Below are positions 33,067 to 43,302 of a stretch of DNA of 64,000 nt, piece by piece. Below the pieces are notes generated by a model. It saw nothing but the letters and a program-made list of their open reading frames with translations, searched no databases and was not told the origin of the DNA. Both the position numbers and the translations under genes were made by a program. Numbering within the stretch: position 1 is the first letter of the stretch; each line of letters starts with the position of its first letter. Source of the DNA: Eleginops maclovinus (Eukaryota; Chordata; Actinopteri; Perciformes; Eleginopidae); contig NC_086355.1 in the NCBI RefSeq assembly GCF_036324505.1, forward strand, positions 19,334,518-19,398,517, written 5' to 3'.

Positions 33067-33990
33067 ATGACGAGTATAATTTGTGCAGTCCGTGGTTGCC
33101 ATAACAATTGGAGAAAAAGAAGATTGTCTCTTCAGCAAGAGTGTTTTACTCACGGGAAGAAGCGAATTGAATGCTGTGGGCCATCGTTTCATCTATATCC
33201 GCCTCCTAGCGTTGAGGAAGACCGGCGTCTTTGGCTGAGGGCACTTCACTTAAAAAAAACTCCAAAAAGACCCTATGTCTGTTCGTTTCATTTTGTGGAT
33301 GGTAGACCTACTACCCAACACCCGTATCCCGAGAAATGGCTTGGGTATGAAGATCCGGTGCGACGTCCGCGACGACAGCTTGTTAGGCAATCAGGTAAGT
33401 TCTCAGAACATACTTTGCCATAACGTGAGTTAGTAGCTGTGGTAACATTCTGTTATCGACTGCTTGTCAACACAGTTTTAAACGATTGTAGTTTAGGAGT
33501 AAATGTTTTCAAAATAGTGTTAACCTTAGTTAAGCCATGACAACACGGATACATCTTAGTTTTAACTGAGTCATTATTTTCATAGAGGCATCAACCAGCA
33601 ATGCTGCTGAGGCTGAGCCTGAGCTCGAGCCGGAGGGTGATGGACATCGCGACATCGGAACGCAGTGGGAGGATCAATGCATGACCGATCTAACTATGCT
33701 GCAAGACCTTTACTTCACCAACCTCTGCTGTGTGACCAGGCAACCCAGTGCTCAGCGAGCACTGCAAAATATCAAGAGCTTGTGCGAAATGACAACCTGA
33801 GCCTACTTTACACTGGGTTGCATCTGGATGCTTTCACCTCTTTGGCTGATGACCTAACCCGTGATTTCTCTAACAGCTCTCATATTCATCCGTGGGATCA
33901 GGTCTTAATGACTCTCATGAAGCTTCGTCTGAACCTACTTCAACAAGACATCGCAGAGAGGTTTCAGGTGTCACAGCCCTTTGTCAGCAA
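33067..33990 (+). pseudogene. ISL2EU transposase N-terminal part: THAP zinc finger + HTH, frameshifted
   Basis: Exon 1 is 33067-33394 (MTSIICAVRGC...). A C2CH THAP finger is visible with C6, C11, C72 and H75. An excellent donor (CAG|GTAAGT) ends it at 33394. A candidate acceptor (tttcatag) opens exon 2 at 33586 in phase. Exon 2 has an acidic stretch, then the frame must change between 33641 and about 33790 to reach the conserved part (CDQATQC..., DQVLMTLMKLRLNLLQQDIAERF), which is the helix-turn-helix that precedes the DDE domain in HARBI1-like proteins. It breaks off near SKVIQ, where a donor-like AAGGTAATA lies, and the catalytic exons are missing. The protein would bind element ends. It is not functional here. 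Confidence 0.8.
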
Positions 33991-34064
33991 GGTAATACAG
34001 GAGCATCCTGTTGTCTCCACAACTCCCTCCGTTGTTACCAAAACCCAAGCGTTGTGACCTAGAG

Positions 34065-36350
34065 CAGAGGTCTTCAACAGGGGGGTCGCGACCCCCAGGG
34101 GGTCCGCGGAGGTACTGCAGGGGGGTCGCGAAATCTTTGGTTGATTAGACAATTTTTTATATATATATATATTTTTTACAAACCGTTTTTTCCCACAAAT
34201 TGCAATGTCTTTAAATGCACAACACAAATCCAAAATATTATAGCGAACGGAAAAATGGAGGCAGATGTGCCAATCACGAGGCCGTGTGACACACGCTGGC
34301 TCATAGACATAATATTATGTCTATGCGCTGGCTGTGTCAGGTTCCCCGTGATTGGACGAGAGCCTATTCAGGCCCCAGTTTACTGAAGACCCAGACACAG
34401 GGATGCACGCAGCGACATTATTGAGAAGACCATACATATAAAATGGATCGTTTTGTAACTCGAGCGAAAAAATCAACAAGCACAAGCGAGATACCATCCA
34501 CCAGTGAACATGCAAGTGACGAGGCAGAACCTGCTGCGCCTGCAGATATTGCAGCTAATAAGGGTAAGTGCAAAAGGGAGAAGACACGAAAATATTCAGA
34601 TCATTATCTGAAGTTCGGGTTTACCTTTAAGGAGACAGATGGCATTGAGTTTCTAATGTGTGTCATTTGCTCTACTGTTCTTTCAAATGAATCTATGAAG
34701 CCATCAAAGCTGCAGCGTCACTTGGAGACAACACACAGCCACTTTCAACGCACAACTAGTTCTGAAATCTTCAAAGTGATCGATGTTTTTTTCAGAGAGA
34801 ATGACATTCCGTGGACAAAATGTATTGCGCTGTGCACTGACGGTGCAAGAGCCATGGCTGGTTTAAAAAGTGGACTAATCGCGCTTGTAAGGGATGTGTC
34901 TCCGCAAGTGATTTGGACGCACTGCATGCTACACAGGGAGTCACTTGTTGCCAAAGATATGAGCGCTGAATTGGCAGATGTCATGGACTCGGTAGTGAAA
35001 GTAGTCAACCTAGTCAAGAAGAGCGCATTGCAAACACGTCTCTTCTCGAATCTCTGTGCTGCTGAGGGAGAAGAACACACTGCGCTACTCTACCATTCCG
35101 AGGTTCGGTGGCTTTCACGTGGAACAGTGTTGTCACGTGTGCTGGAATTGCGCAAGTCTATTCGGGAGTTTTTACTTCTCCAAAAGCGCAGCTGGCTGCA
35201 CTTTTCAGTGACAATGTTTGGGTCACCAAACTTGCCTATCTTGCTGATGTTTTCGCTGAGCTGAACAAACTGAACAGTTCAATGCAAGGCCGCAATACCC
35301 ATGCCATTCAACTGTATGACAAAATGGAAGGCTTTCTAAAAAAAATCAAAAGGTGGAGGGAGCGCATCGGGGAGGAAATATTTTCCATGTTTCCATCAGT
35401 GGATGAGCTGGGAGATTCTGCTGTGCTCTCGCCCCCCATTACACGCGCAATTCTTGCGCATTTGGAGGCGCTCGAGGGACAATTTGGGCACTACTTTTCT
35501 GAGGCTGACTCCTGGCGCAGGGACAAGACATGGATACTGTTTCCATTCACAGACAACGCAGCAGACGGCACACACCTGACAGTGACGGAGGAGGATCAGC
35601 TAATCGAACTATCCACTGACAGTACGTTCAGACACATATATGACACAAAACCACTCACCCAGTTCTGGATCTCTTGCCAGAAAGACTTTCCGCAATTGGC
35701 AGGAAAAGCCATGATGAGCCTTTTGCCCTTTGCCACAACCTATCTTTGCGAAAGTGGATTTTCCTCACTGACTTACTTGAAAAACAAATACAGGTCAAGG
35801 CTGCAGCCTGAGGCTGATATGACCCTCTGCCTGACAACCTCCATCCGTCCAAGGCTGGATCAGCTGTGTGCTGCTCATCAGGGTCAGACATCTCACTGAT
35901 GTGAGAGTACGTGTGCCATCCACAGATGGTTTGAGGATTCATTGTCCCATCTACATGCATGTTTAGTGTTAAAATCTCATAGCTCAGTGTTTGTTTATAA
36001 ATGACAGTGGCACAGCCACTCTGCACCTTGCACTTGTTTAAAGTTCAAACTTTTATTGTGATTTATTTTAATAGCCCTGTGTTGTGTGCAAGATATATGT
36101 TCATAAATGGCAGTGGTACGGCCACACTGTACCTTGCACTTGTTTAAAATAAAAACATGAATATATTAACCTGTGTATTATTTGAATAGCTTAGTATTGA
36201 ATGTACAATAACAGTATCTATGTTTACACACTGCACTAGGCCCCGTTTAATATAAAACACAATTGTATGCCATATTAATAGTAGGGGGTCCCTGCTCCAA
36301 CTCTCCATCAGTTTGGGGGTCCCTGGCCTGAAAAACGTTGAAGACCCCTG
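34065..36350 (+). mobile_element. hAT transposon (ZBED5-like), nested in the ISL2EU element
   Basis: 2286 bp. Left end CAGAGGTCTTCAAC, right end inverted CAGGGGTCTTCAAC. An exact 8-bp duplication ACCTAGAG flanks it (34057-34064 and 36351-36358). It contains one transposase remnant and a 3' region in which a roughly 52-bp motif (gccactctgcaccttgcac) is repeated about 108 bp apart at 35995 and 36103. Confidence 0.95.
34443..35899 (+). pseudogene. hAT transposase, ZBED5/SCAND3-like, deleted and frameshifted
   Basis: From ATG 34443: a Ser/Thr-rich start, then a BED-type zinc finger (CVIC at about residue 77, followed by H...H in QRHLETTHSH). The frame then jumps straight to RTTSSEIFKVIDVFF and CTDGARAMAG, skipping the segment that holds the first catalytic Asp (DEST-type motif) in full-length relatives. 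A second lesion near 35185 changes frame (QKRSWLHF versus KAQLAALFSDN). The remainder to 35899 includes the C-terminal dimerisation region (CESGFSSLTYLKNKYRSRL). It cannot be catalytic. Confidence 0.88.
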
Positions 36351-36662
36351 ACCTAGAGAGCTGGCCTGGCTTGGGCTTACGTTGGCTTTTAAAAATAACT
36401 TTGTATCATCGAGTTTATGAAGCAGGACGCGACCGACCTTTCCGCTGTGCAGGTACTGGTATGCTTCGGTGCTTTTAAAGTTTTTCATCGAAGCACCGTC
36501 TACGCCTACAGATAAAACCATATGATTGAAAATATCGCCGTACATCACAGGGGGCCATCTCCTCATGTCGTCCATCCACTCTTTTATTTGACTAGGGTGT
36601 TGTAAAATTTCACCTCCACTACTACGAACAGCATCGCTTGTCTCTGCCCAGGTAACATCCAT
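36351..36662 (-). pseudogene. N-terminal exon of the ISL2EU second protein (SWIM/YqaJ-type)
   Basis: From ATG 36662 on the minus strand (MDVTWAETSDAVRSS) the frame carries the conserved block NFKSTEAYQYLHSGKVG, then VLLHKLDDTKLFLKANVSPSQ. This precedes the SWIM zinc finger and YqaJ nuclease in the accessory protein of ISL2EU elements. It is cut by the hAT insertion and internal deletion, and no nuclease domain remains. The frame running on to 36144 is hAT sequence. Confidence 0.7.
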
Positions 36663-37029
36663 CTTAAAGGTCACACTAAAGGTTAGGTTACACTAGCTAA
36701 CCGGAACTAGCTGACCGGAAGATCATACACAAAGCGGAAGAAAAAAGCCGTTAAAAATGGGCGGGGCGTAATAGGGTGAATACAGTAAGCGTTAATAACT
36801 GTCAACATTTAAACAACAACGTTTTTTTCTATCACTAATTCCCTTAGGTTTTATATGTTTTATGCATCATCATGCTCTTGCGATGGAAGCTCTTTCAGAT
36901 CATCGATTGGCTTGTTGGAATTCCCATGTTGAAGTCGTGCAACTTGTTAATAACTGTGTGACGAAGGAACAGACAGTCTGTGTTAAGGATGGAGGAAGAC
37001 AACACAGGAAGAAACAACATTTTCTAACC

Positions 37030-37962
37030 ATGACTGAAAATGTCTCTGTCATAACATTGTTTGTTCTTTCAGGTTTTAATGAAACAAAAAACTACCAAGC
37101 TTATATCTTTGCTCTCACTTTACTGTGTTACTGTTTCATTTTGCTGGTTAATGTTGCCGTTATAGTGACTGTCATCTTGGACCGAAACTTGCATGAACCA
37201 ATGTATATTCTACTGTGCACATTTTGCATGAATGGACTTTATGGGACAACAGGTTTCTATCCCAAGTTTCTCTGGGATCTGCTTTCTCCTGTTCATGTTA
37301 TCTCTTATTCTGGATGCCTCATTCAGGCGCTGGTGATGTACTTATTTGCCTGCAGTGATCTTTCCATTCTTGCAATCATGGCATACGACAGATATGTGGC
37401 TATATGTCGACCCCTGCAGTACAACTCTATAATGTCAAAGCAAAGAGTCATACTCTTAGTCTGCTTCTCCTGGTTAACACCTTTCTGCATAATGGCTGTA
37501 AATATTTTTTTAACTTCTAGATTAAAGTTATGCAGTCCATATATTGCCAGACTTTTCTGTGTGAATTGGATTATTGTTAAACTTGCGTGTTTCCCAGCTG
37601 ACACTTTGGTTAACAACATTGTTGCATACATTACGATACTCATTTATTTTTTTCATGGTTTATTTATTGCCTGGTCTTACATGTATCTCATCAAAACCTG
37701 TGTGCATTCTAAAGAAAACAGAGCAAAGTTCATGCAGACATGTGTGCCACATTTAATCTCCTTAATCACTTTTATTGTTACTATGCTTGTTGATATTATG
37801 CATATACGATATGGTTCAAAAGATTTACCCCAAACTTTTCAGAACTTTATTGCAATAGAATTTCTTCTAATATCTCCTATAATGAATCCAGTCATATATG
37901 GTTTTAAATTGAGCAAAATTAGGAACAGGATTCTCAGTGTTATTACTGTCCATATTAAATGA
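37030..37962 (+). CDS. Odorant receptor, array member 6, intact
   Basis: 310 residues from ATG 37030. The first 240 or so residues match members 2 and 5 (IMAVNIF in TM4/ECL2; private S105L, YLFACSD). From TM6 on it switches to FIVTMLVDIMHIRYGSKDLPQTF and ends RILSVITVHIK, closer to member 1. TM7 reads ISPIMNPVIYG where the others have IPP..NPLIYG. The 5' flank is the standard spacer form although an ISL2EU element sits 250 bp upstream. AATAAA lies at 38337. Confidence 0.95.
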   Translation: MTENVSVITLFVLSGFNETKNYQAYIFALTLLCYCFILLVNVAVIVTVILDRNLHEPMYILLCTFCMNGLYGTTGFYPKFLWDLLSPVHVISYSGCLIQALVMYLFACSDLSILAIMAYDRYVAICRPLQYNSIMSKQRVILLVCFSWLTPFCIMAVNIFLTSRLKLCSPYIARLFCVNWIIVKLACFPADTLVNNIVAYITILIYFFHGLFIAWSYMYLIKTCVHSKENRAKFMQTCVPHLISLITFIVTMLVDIMHIRYGSKDLPQTFQNFIAIEFLLISPIMNPVIYGFKLSKIRNRILSVITVHIK

Positions 37963-38027
37963 CTTTTCAGTTGTGCTTTTGTACATTTGTTGTGCACACT
38001 GTACTTACTTGTTACTGTTATTTTTCA

Positions 38028-38172
38028 GGTAAACGTTTGTGTTATTTTTAGCATCACCTACATGAAACCATGTATATATTGCATTATATTAATTACACAG
38101 GTTTCTCAGGGATCTGCTCTCTACTCTTCATGTTATCTCTTGTTCTGGATACCTTGTTTAGACCCTGGTTAA
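38028..38172 (+). pseudogene. Decayed OR fragment (TM1-TM3 part)
   Basis: Aligns by eye with the array ORs: gtaaacgtttgtgttat (LVNVAVI region), ctacatgaaaccatgtatat (LHEPMY), then gggatctgctctctactcttcatgttatctcttgttctgg (WDLLSPVHVISYSG). A gap of about 40 bases and several indels separate these. It starts only 66 bp after the stop of member 6. Confidence 0.75.
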
Positions 38173-38379
38173 AATATATATTTACATAATCAGCTTACAG
38201 TCTACTAAATAACATTTTATTTCATTTGTATACAAATCTCACAAAGTCCTCGTAAATCAAATAGTTTGTTTGTCATTTACACTTTGCATTGAATACCTGA
38301 GGCATGTCTATTTGCCTCGTTGCAATTAGGAATACAAATAAAATCAATGTATATTTGAAAGAAGATTTTTAATAACTTC

Positions 38380-39748
38380 GATATTCGACAGCACTCCCAC
38401 AAAGGAAAAGATAATTCTGACCAGAATTCTGATTGTTAATAATTTTTAATCAAAAGACTTTGGCTCAAATGATGAGTACAATCCAAGGTTTCAGAAAATG
38501 CACTGATATATTGTTTTGTAAATTACTTATTTTGCTTTGAAATATGAACTTTTGCATTTTTTTGGTTATAGCTTTTGTTCAATTTGCAGTTTTCTACGTG
38601 TGTGAATATTTTAGATGATCCAAATTGTTTTCCCTAAATACATTTGCACTCTTCACCTGTTTAAAACAAAGGGGTGTTATAAAAACACGGTGCCACATTT
38701 AACCTTCTTACACTTTTCATAAGACAATAGTTCTTACTCTCATGTGGTTTGAAAATGTTTTTGAATTACCATGTTTTCTCATACTTAATAACCCTCACCC
38801 TAATCTAACCCTCTCTTCTACGGTTGCAATCTGGCCCATTATGATTCTGGATGTTACTTTAAAAAGAAGCAAATATCACAACCCATAGAATGAAATAATA
38901 TATGCATTGCCTGACCAGCTTTTGACTGTTCTTGCTGGATGTTTTTGCAAACTTCCAAACTCCATTTATTCACATTTTGCCAGGTCTAGTCAGTTGTACA
39001 CTTATTTATATTGTCAAGCATGTTTGTGCACACCAAATATCTGATCAAAGATAATCTTTTGCTCTTTTAATTCAAATAATCCTCTTTGCGGCCACTTGAC
39101 TGTTTGTGTTCTTGCATTTTGGTTAAATAAAAACTGAATAAAATACAAATTGTAAGTTTAAAATCCAGAGAAATATGATTTTTTTACAGCAAGTACCAGT
39201 ACATTACCCTTTAGAAGCACAGTAACCTGTTAAACTGACAAAGGAAACGATTGCCAAGATGGGAATAATTCTGCCTCGGGCTGCCGTGATCTACAGTATG
39301 TTTGATGGTTTTGTCTGTTGAAAGCAGATCCCACAGAAGACAGGGAAACTAGTTGAGGGGAATCAGTTTATGCAAGGGCCAAGAAGGAGGCAGGTTTGGA
39401 AACAGCATGAGAGTAAATGACCAATTGGCATAACCAGAAGAAAGAAACTCGGGAGTGGATGGAATTTGCAATCTGAAATCCTTTCCTTTTAGGCTTATTG
39501 TGGCAGACTGTAAAACTTGGAACAAAAGTCAGAGGTGAATTGTGGCCCACGTCAGATCACGAACTTGGAAGCCCATGCTGCCTAAACACGTGTTGCAAAC
39601 ATTAGTTTATTATATTTCATGACCTCCTCTTAAAAAGGGGGGTTTCACAGTGAATGGGGAAACCTTAAGATCTTATTCGTGTCAGCCTTTCTTCATATAC
39701 AGTAAGCGTTAATAACTGTCAACATTTAAACAACAACGTTTTTTCTAT
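38380..39748 (+). repeat. Diverged, older copy of the OR spacer
   Basis: Matching blocks in order with the spacer at 18002: ctaaatacatttgcactcttcacctg, cacatttaac..tacacttttc, gaccagcttttg, then gggaaactagttgagggg...gcaagggccaagaaggaggcagg (about 39342-39397), and finally an almost unchanged OR 5' block 39610-39748. No primer binding site is found between, so the ERV is absent or lost here. The last 140 bp are far more similar than the rest, as if introduced by a recent conversion. Confidence 0.65.
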
Positions 39749-39905
39749 AGTGACTGTCATCTTGGACCGAAACCTGCATGAACCAATGTATATTCTACTG
39801 TGCACATTTTGCATGAATGGACTTTATGGGACAACAGGTTTCTATCCCAAGTGGGATCTGCTTTCTCCGGTTCATGTTATCTCTTATTCTGGATGCTCTT
39901 ATTCA
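39749..39905 (+). pseudogene. Truncated OR fragment fused to an OR 5' flank
   Basis: From agtgactgtcatcttggacc to attctggatgctcttattcag the sequence is nearly identical to array ORs (codons about 46-98), with a nine-base loss at cccaagtgggatc. It is joined directly to gttttttctat of the conserved 5' flank. About 360 bp between these points in an intact unit (end of the 5' region and the first 45 codons) is gone, and the letters tat are shared at the joint. Confidence 0.85.
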
Positions 39906-40980
39906 GATTACACAGTATCAGCCCAGTAATAGCCTGGCTCTACAGAACCAGGGTGTCTGTAAGTATAACTGAGTCTGGTGCAATAACTGCTGCTATGCTG
40001 TCAAGTGCTATTATGAAATATATTCCTGGCACAGCCTCAACAGTCCCCTCTACTTCAGGCAAGTTTTTAGATCGCTAGGCATGATTGTTTGCGGTCCAAT
40101 CTGTAGTGTGCGATGACTCTCGTCTTGGCAAAAAATCTATGACTCTATTTCTAATAAATGTGATACAGTGTTCATTTACAACATCTTTCATGGTGGAACG
40201 CCGCTAAGCTCACTTGGTAGAGATGATGGCCCATGTACTTGCATTCCCTTTTGAGTTGGACGCAGGTTCAAATCCCGCCTGTAATTCACTCTTTCTCCTC
40301 CTTTTAAATGTATCTCACTACTCTAAGCTAACCAAACCCAAAGAAAATAGTTTAAAAATAAAGAAAAATGTATTGTATAGTAATGTGATCAAAGCATTAC
40401 ACTACATACCTTTTCTTCGGAACATGACTAAGAAAAGGCTGAACGGAATAACCATTGAGAAAACAACACTTATAATATATACTTATAATTAAAAATGTCA
40501 TACCGTATAAAAATAACAATAATAAATATAATACTATTATTTAAAAACATAAAACAAACATACATATATTCATAAAATATAAAGAAAATGAAATGAATGA
40601 AGAGAAAATAAACAGTAAGAACATATTGAAATAGGTTTTTGTATTTCAACTATGATTCAAAACACAGATTACTGTTTTCCTCTATGCCATTGCTATCTCT
40701 ATGTTGTCTCTGTAAGATTAAACGTGAAAATATAAAAATGTATAATTGATTAATTTTAAACATCCCACCATACAAGAATTGCCGCTTTAACATGTTGGAG
40801 GCACAACACCACTGGCAGGCAAATTTGATCATAACACCCTCATTACCATCCCAAAATAAAGACTCTGTGGCCCTCTGCTGGAGCCGAGTTGTAAGCAGCC
40901 TTCTCTCCACCAGAGTTAGCACTCTTTTGTCTGCCGTGATCTGTCTGTACAAGCAATTGCGGCAGATTTGTGGCAAAGAT
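39906..40980. other. Non-coding stretch with a tRNA-like SINE head
   Basis: Mostly AT-rich. A 92-codon frame at 39800-40078 continues past the OR fragment into sequence with no recognised relative. 40500-40640 is very A/T-rich. Confidence 0.4.
40200..40285 (+). repeat. tRNA-derived SINE head (pol III A and B boxes)
   Basis: A-box-like taagctcacttggtagag at 40205-40222 and a perfect B-box-type GGTTCAAATCC at 40265-40275, with a T-arm that pairs at four of five positions. The acceptor ends do not pair and the middle is too long for a normal tRNA, so a SINE head or tRNA pseudogene is more likely than a working tRNA. Confidence 0.5.
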
Positions 40981-40989
40981 TCTTACTAT

Positions 40990-41210
40990 TAGTCTGTTGT
41001 TTTATCAAAACTCTTACAATTCATTAGAAAACAGGGCAAATTTTATGCAAATATGCGTGCCACAAAATAGCTACTTCGGTCATATTTTTTGTATGCATGT
41101 ATGATATTTTCTATACTTGTTCAATAAATGTGCCTCAAACACTTAAAACTTTATGGTTTTAAGTTGAATACAATTTGGAATATAATTTTTTGTTAACATT
41201 AAAATAAAAC
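40990..41210 (+). pseudogene. Decayed OR fragment (TM5-TM7 part)
   Basis: atcaaaactcttacaattcattagaaaacagggcaaattttatgc... parallels the IKTCVHSKENRAKFMQTCVPH segment. Later gtgcctcaaacacttaaaac (LPQMLQNF) and tatggttttaagttgaatacaatttgg (YGFKLTKIR) follow in the right order with deletions between. It is unable to encode a receptor. Confidence 0.75.
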
Positions 41211-41253
41211 TATGTGTATATATATTCTCTTTACTATTCTATTACAAATAATG

Positions 41254-42601
41254 GTTTCAAGGTTTCAAGGTTTTATTGGTCATATGCACAGCATATACAA
41301 CGTATATGTTGGCAATGAAAATCTTATGTTCCATGCTCCTCCAACAACTCAACATACATGGTGCAAATAAGATAAATAAAATAGTGCAAAAAGAGAGAAG
41401 AATATTTACAATAACAACTATAAAGATTTAAGGATGTGAAATATATACATATGTGGAATACATTGAGAGTATTTAAATACTTTACACTGTTGAATGAGGA
41501 GGTATGAACAGATGCATATATTATGTATAACAGATGTATATGGCAGATATGTATAATATATAGATATGTGTACTATAAACAGATATGTATGGCAGATGTG
41601 TATAATATACATATATATATGTATATATATATGTGTATATATATGTATATGTGTGTATATATATGTATGTGTGTACTATAAACAGATGTGAGTAGACATT
41701 CACAGAGCTCACGAGTTCAGCAGTCTTATAGCCTGTTGTATAAAACTGTCTCTGAGTCTGGTGGTCTTGGTCCGGATGCTGCGGTACCGTCTGCCAGACG
41801 GCAGCAGACAGAACAGATTGTTGCTGGGGTGATGGGGGTCCTTTAATATCCTACCGGCCTTCTTCCTACACCGCTGGGTGTAGAGGTCCTCCATGGATGG
41901 CAGCTCCGTCCAGGTGATGTGTTGAGCGGTTTTCACCACCCTCTGTAGAGTCTTACGGTTGAGGGCGGTGCAACTGCCATACCAGGCGGTGATGCAGCCA
42001 GTCAGGATACTCTCGATGGTGCACCTATAGAAGTTGCAGAGTATCCTGGAGTCCATGTTGAACTTCCGCAGCCTGCGGAGGAAGAAGAGCCGCTGTCGAG
42101 CCGTCTTGGATATGACCCTGGTGTGATGTGTCCATGTCAGGTCCTCACTGATGTTTACCCCGAGGAACCTGAAGCTGCTGACTCTCTCCACAGGAGTCCC
42201 GTCGATGGTGATGGGTGTGTGTGCCTCTCTCTGCCCCTTCCTGTAGTCCACAATCAGCTCCTTTGTTTTGCTGACGTTGAAATGGAGGTTGTTGTCCTGG
42301 CACCAAGATGTCAGGGCTCTGACCTCCTCTCTGTACGCCGTCTCGTCGCCGTCTGTGATCAGGCCGATGGCGGTCGTGTCGTCAGCAAACTTGATGATGG
42401 TGTTGGAGCTGTGTGTGGCCACGCAGTCGTGCGTGAACAAGGAGTAGAAGAGAGGGCTGAGCACACAACCCTGAGGGGCTCCGGTGTTGAGGGTCAAGGT
42501 GGAGGATGTGATGTTCCCCATCCGCACTGCCTGGGATCTGCCCGTTAGGAAGCTCATGATCCAGTCACAGAGGGCGCTGTTGAGCCCAAGGTCCCTGAGC
42601 T
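41254..42601 (-). mobile_element. 5'-truncated CR1/Rex1-like LINE with reverse transcriptase
   Basis: Inserted with a probable 5-bp duplication TAATG (41249-41253 and 42602-42606). On the minus strand an open frame from the truncation point to 41709 holds the reverse transcriptase from about motif 4 onward: [14 protein letters not shown], the catalytic [20 protein letters not shown] and the C-terminal ...AIRLLNS. The 3' UTR ends AATAAAACC with tandem CTTGAAAC units. The endonuclease and first half of the RT are absent through 5' truncation. The remaining frame has no stop, so insertion is recent, but it is not autonomous. It sits in the decayed OR region. Confidence 0.88.
41604..41675. repeat. 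TA/TG-rich low-complexity tract in the LINE 3' region
   Basis: Alternating tatata and tatgtg units within the LINE 3' UTR; simple-sequence expansion. Confidence 0.8.
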
Positions 42602-42606
42602 TAATG

Positions 42607-43184
42607 TGATCTTAAGTGACTTTTAACACAATTTTCTTTGCTCTGGTAGCTGAGTCCTGGTAAACCCTGATTGTATATTTGAAATGTGTATGCAATGCAG
42701 AATAGAAATCCTGTATACATTTCATCACATTTTATTAATTTAAAATGTAGCTAATTTGTGTGTGAAACTGATGTTTATTTTTCCTGCATTCCATTTAACA
42801 TATTCAACTAAATGCATATGGTGTATATACTACTAGGCATATTTATATGCTTATGTTGCTAATGGTTTGGTAAGCTTTTGTTATTAATAAAGTAAATGCA
42901 TTAATAAAAACATTTCGAATCATTGAAACAGTTTCAAACTGGTACCATTAATCTCAAATTCTTTATTTTCACCAACAATGTGCCCTTTTAGTGTTTCTTT
43001 TATATATCATTTTGTTGATTTCTTCTATGACACTTTCCATATCTCTAGGCATATTGAAATTTGTTTAAAAACAATATTTAGTATAAGAAGGTATTTTTTT
43101 CCTTAATACTAAACAGTGAATAAGGTTTTGGGAGAGGGTCCCTTAGAATTGTTCATAAATATTACCCTGTCAATCACTAAAACA
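42607..43184. other. AT-rich non-coding DNA
   Basis: No coding frame or repeat family recognised. Confidence 0.5.
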
Positions 43185-43226
43185 AACACACACGCACGCA
43201 CACACGCACACACACACAGACACACA

Positions 43227-43300
<74 letters not shown>
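43185..43300. repeat. (CA)n microsatellite, about 116 bp
   Basis: An imperfect start with CG and AGA interruptions, then an uninterrupted run of at least 70 bases of CA. Apparent Cys/Val or Thr/His frames across it are artefacts of the repeat. Confidence 0.97.

Positions 43301-43302
<2 letters not shown>

Larger units (their letters stand above)
32945..36779 (+). mobile_element. ISL2EU-type (Harbinger group) DNA transposon, deleted and split by a hAT
   Basis: The terminal repeat TCACCCTATT (32945) is matched by AATAAGGGTGA-type right end, exactly AATAGGGTGA ending at 36779. A 2-bp AT duplication (32943-32944, 36780-36781) is verified against the other spacers, which read ttcatatacag. Two convergent gene remnants face each other: a THAP/HTH transposase on the + strand and the N-terminus of a SWIM/YqaJ-type protein on the minus strand. 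A 2-bp AT target duplication and a THAP plus YqaJ gene pair are known marks of ISL2EU. The DDE nuclease domain is absent. Confidence 0.85.
30451..37029 (+). repeat. OR spacer unit, copy 4, expanded by three later insertions
   Basis: The same spacer as at 18002, but about 4.5 kb longer because of a LINE tail (31533-31730), a solo LTR (31981-32405) and an ISL2EU element (32945-36779). The reversed SINE head ends at 32507. The three other copies show each insertion site empty. Confidence 0.93.

Noticed and set aside
40205..40275. Functional tRNA gene
   Set aside because: The acceptor stem does not pair, the spacing between boxes is too large for a standard cloverleaf, and there is no T-run terminator directly after it.
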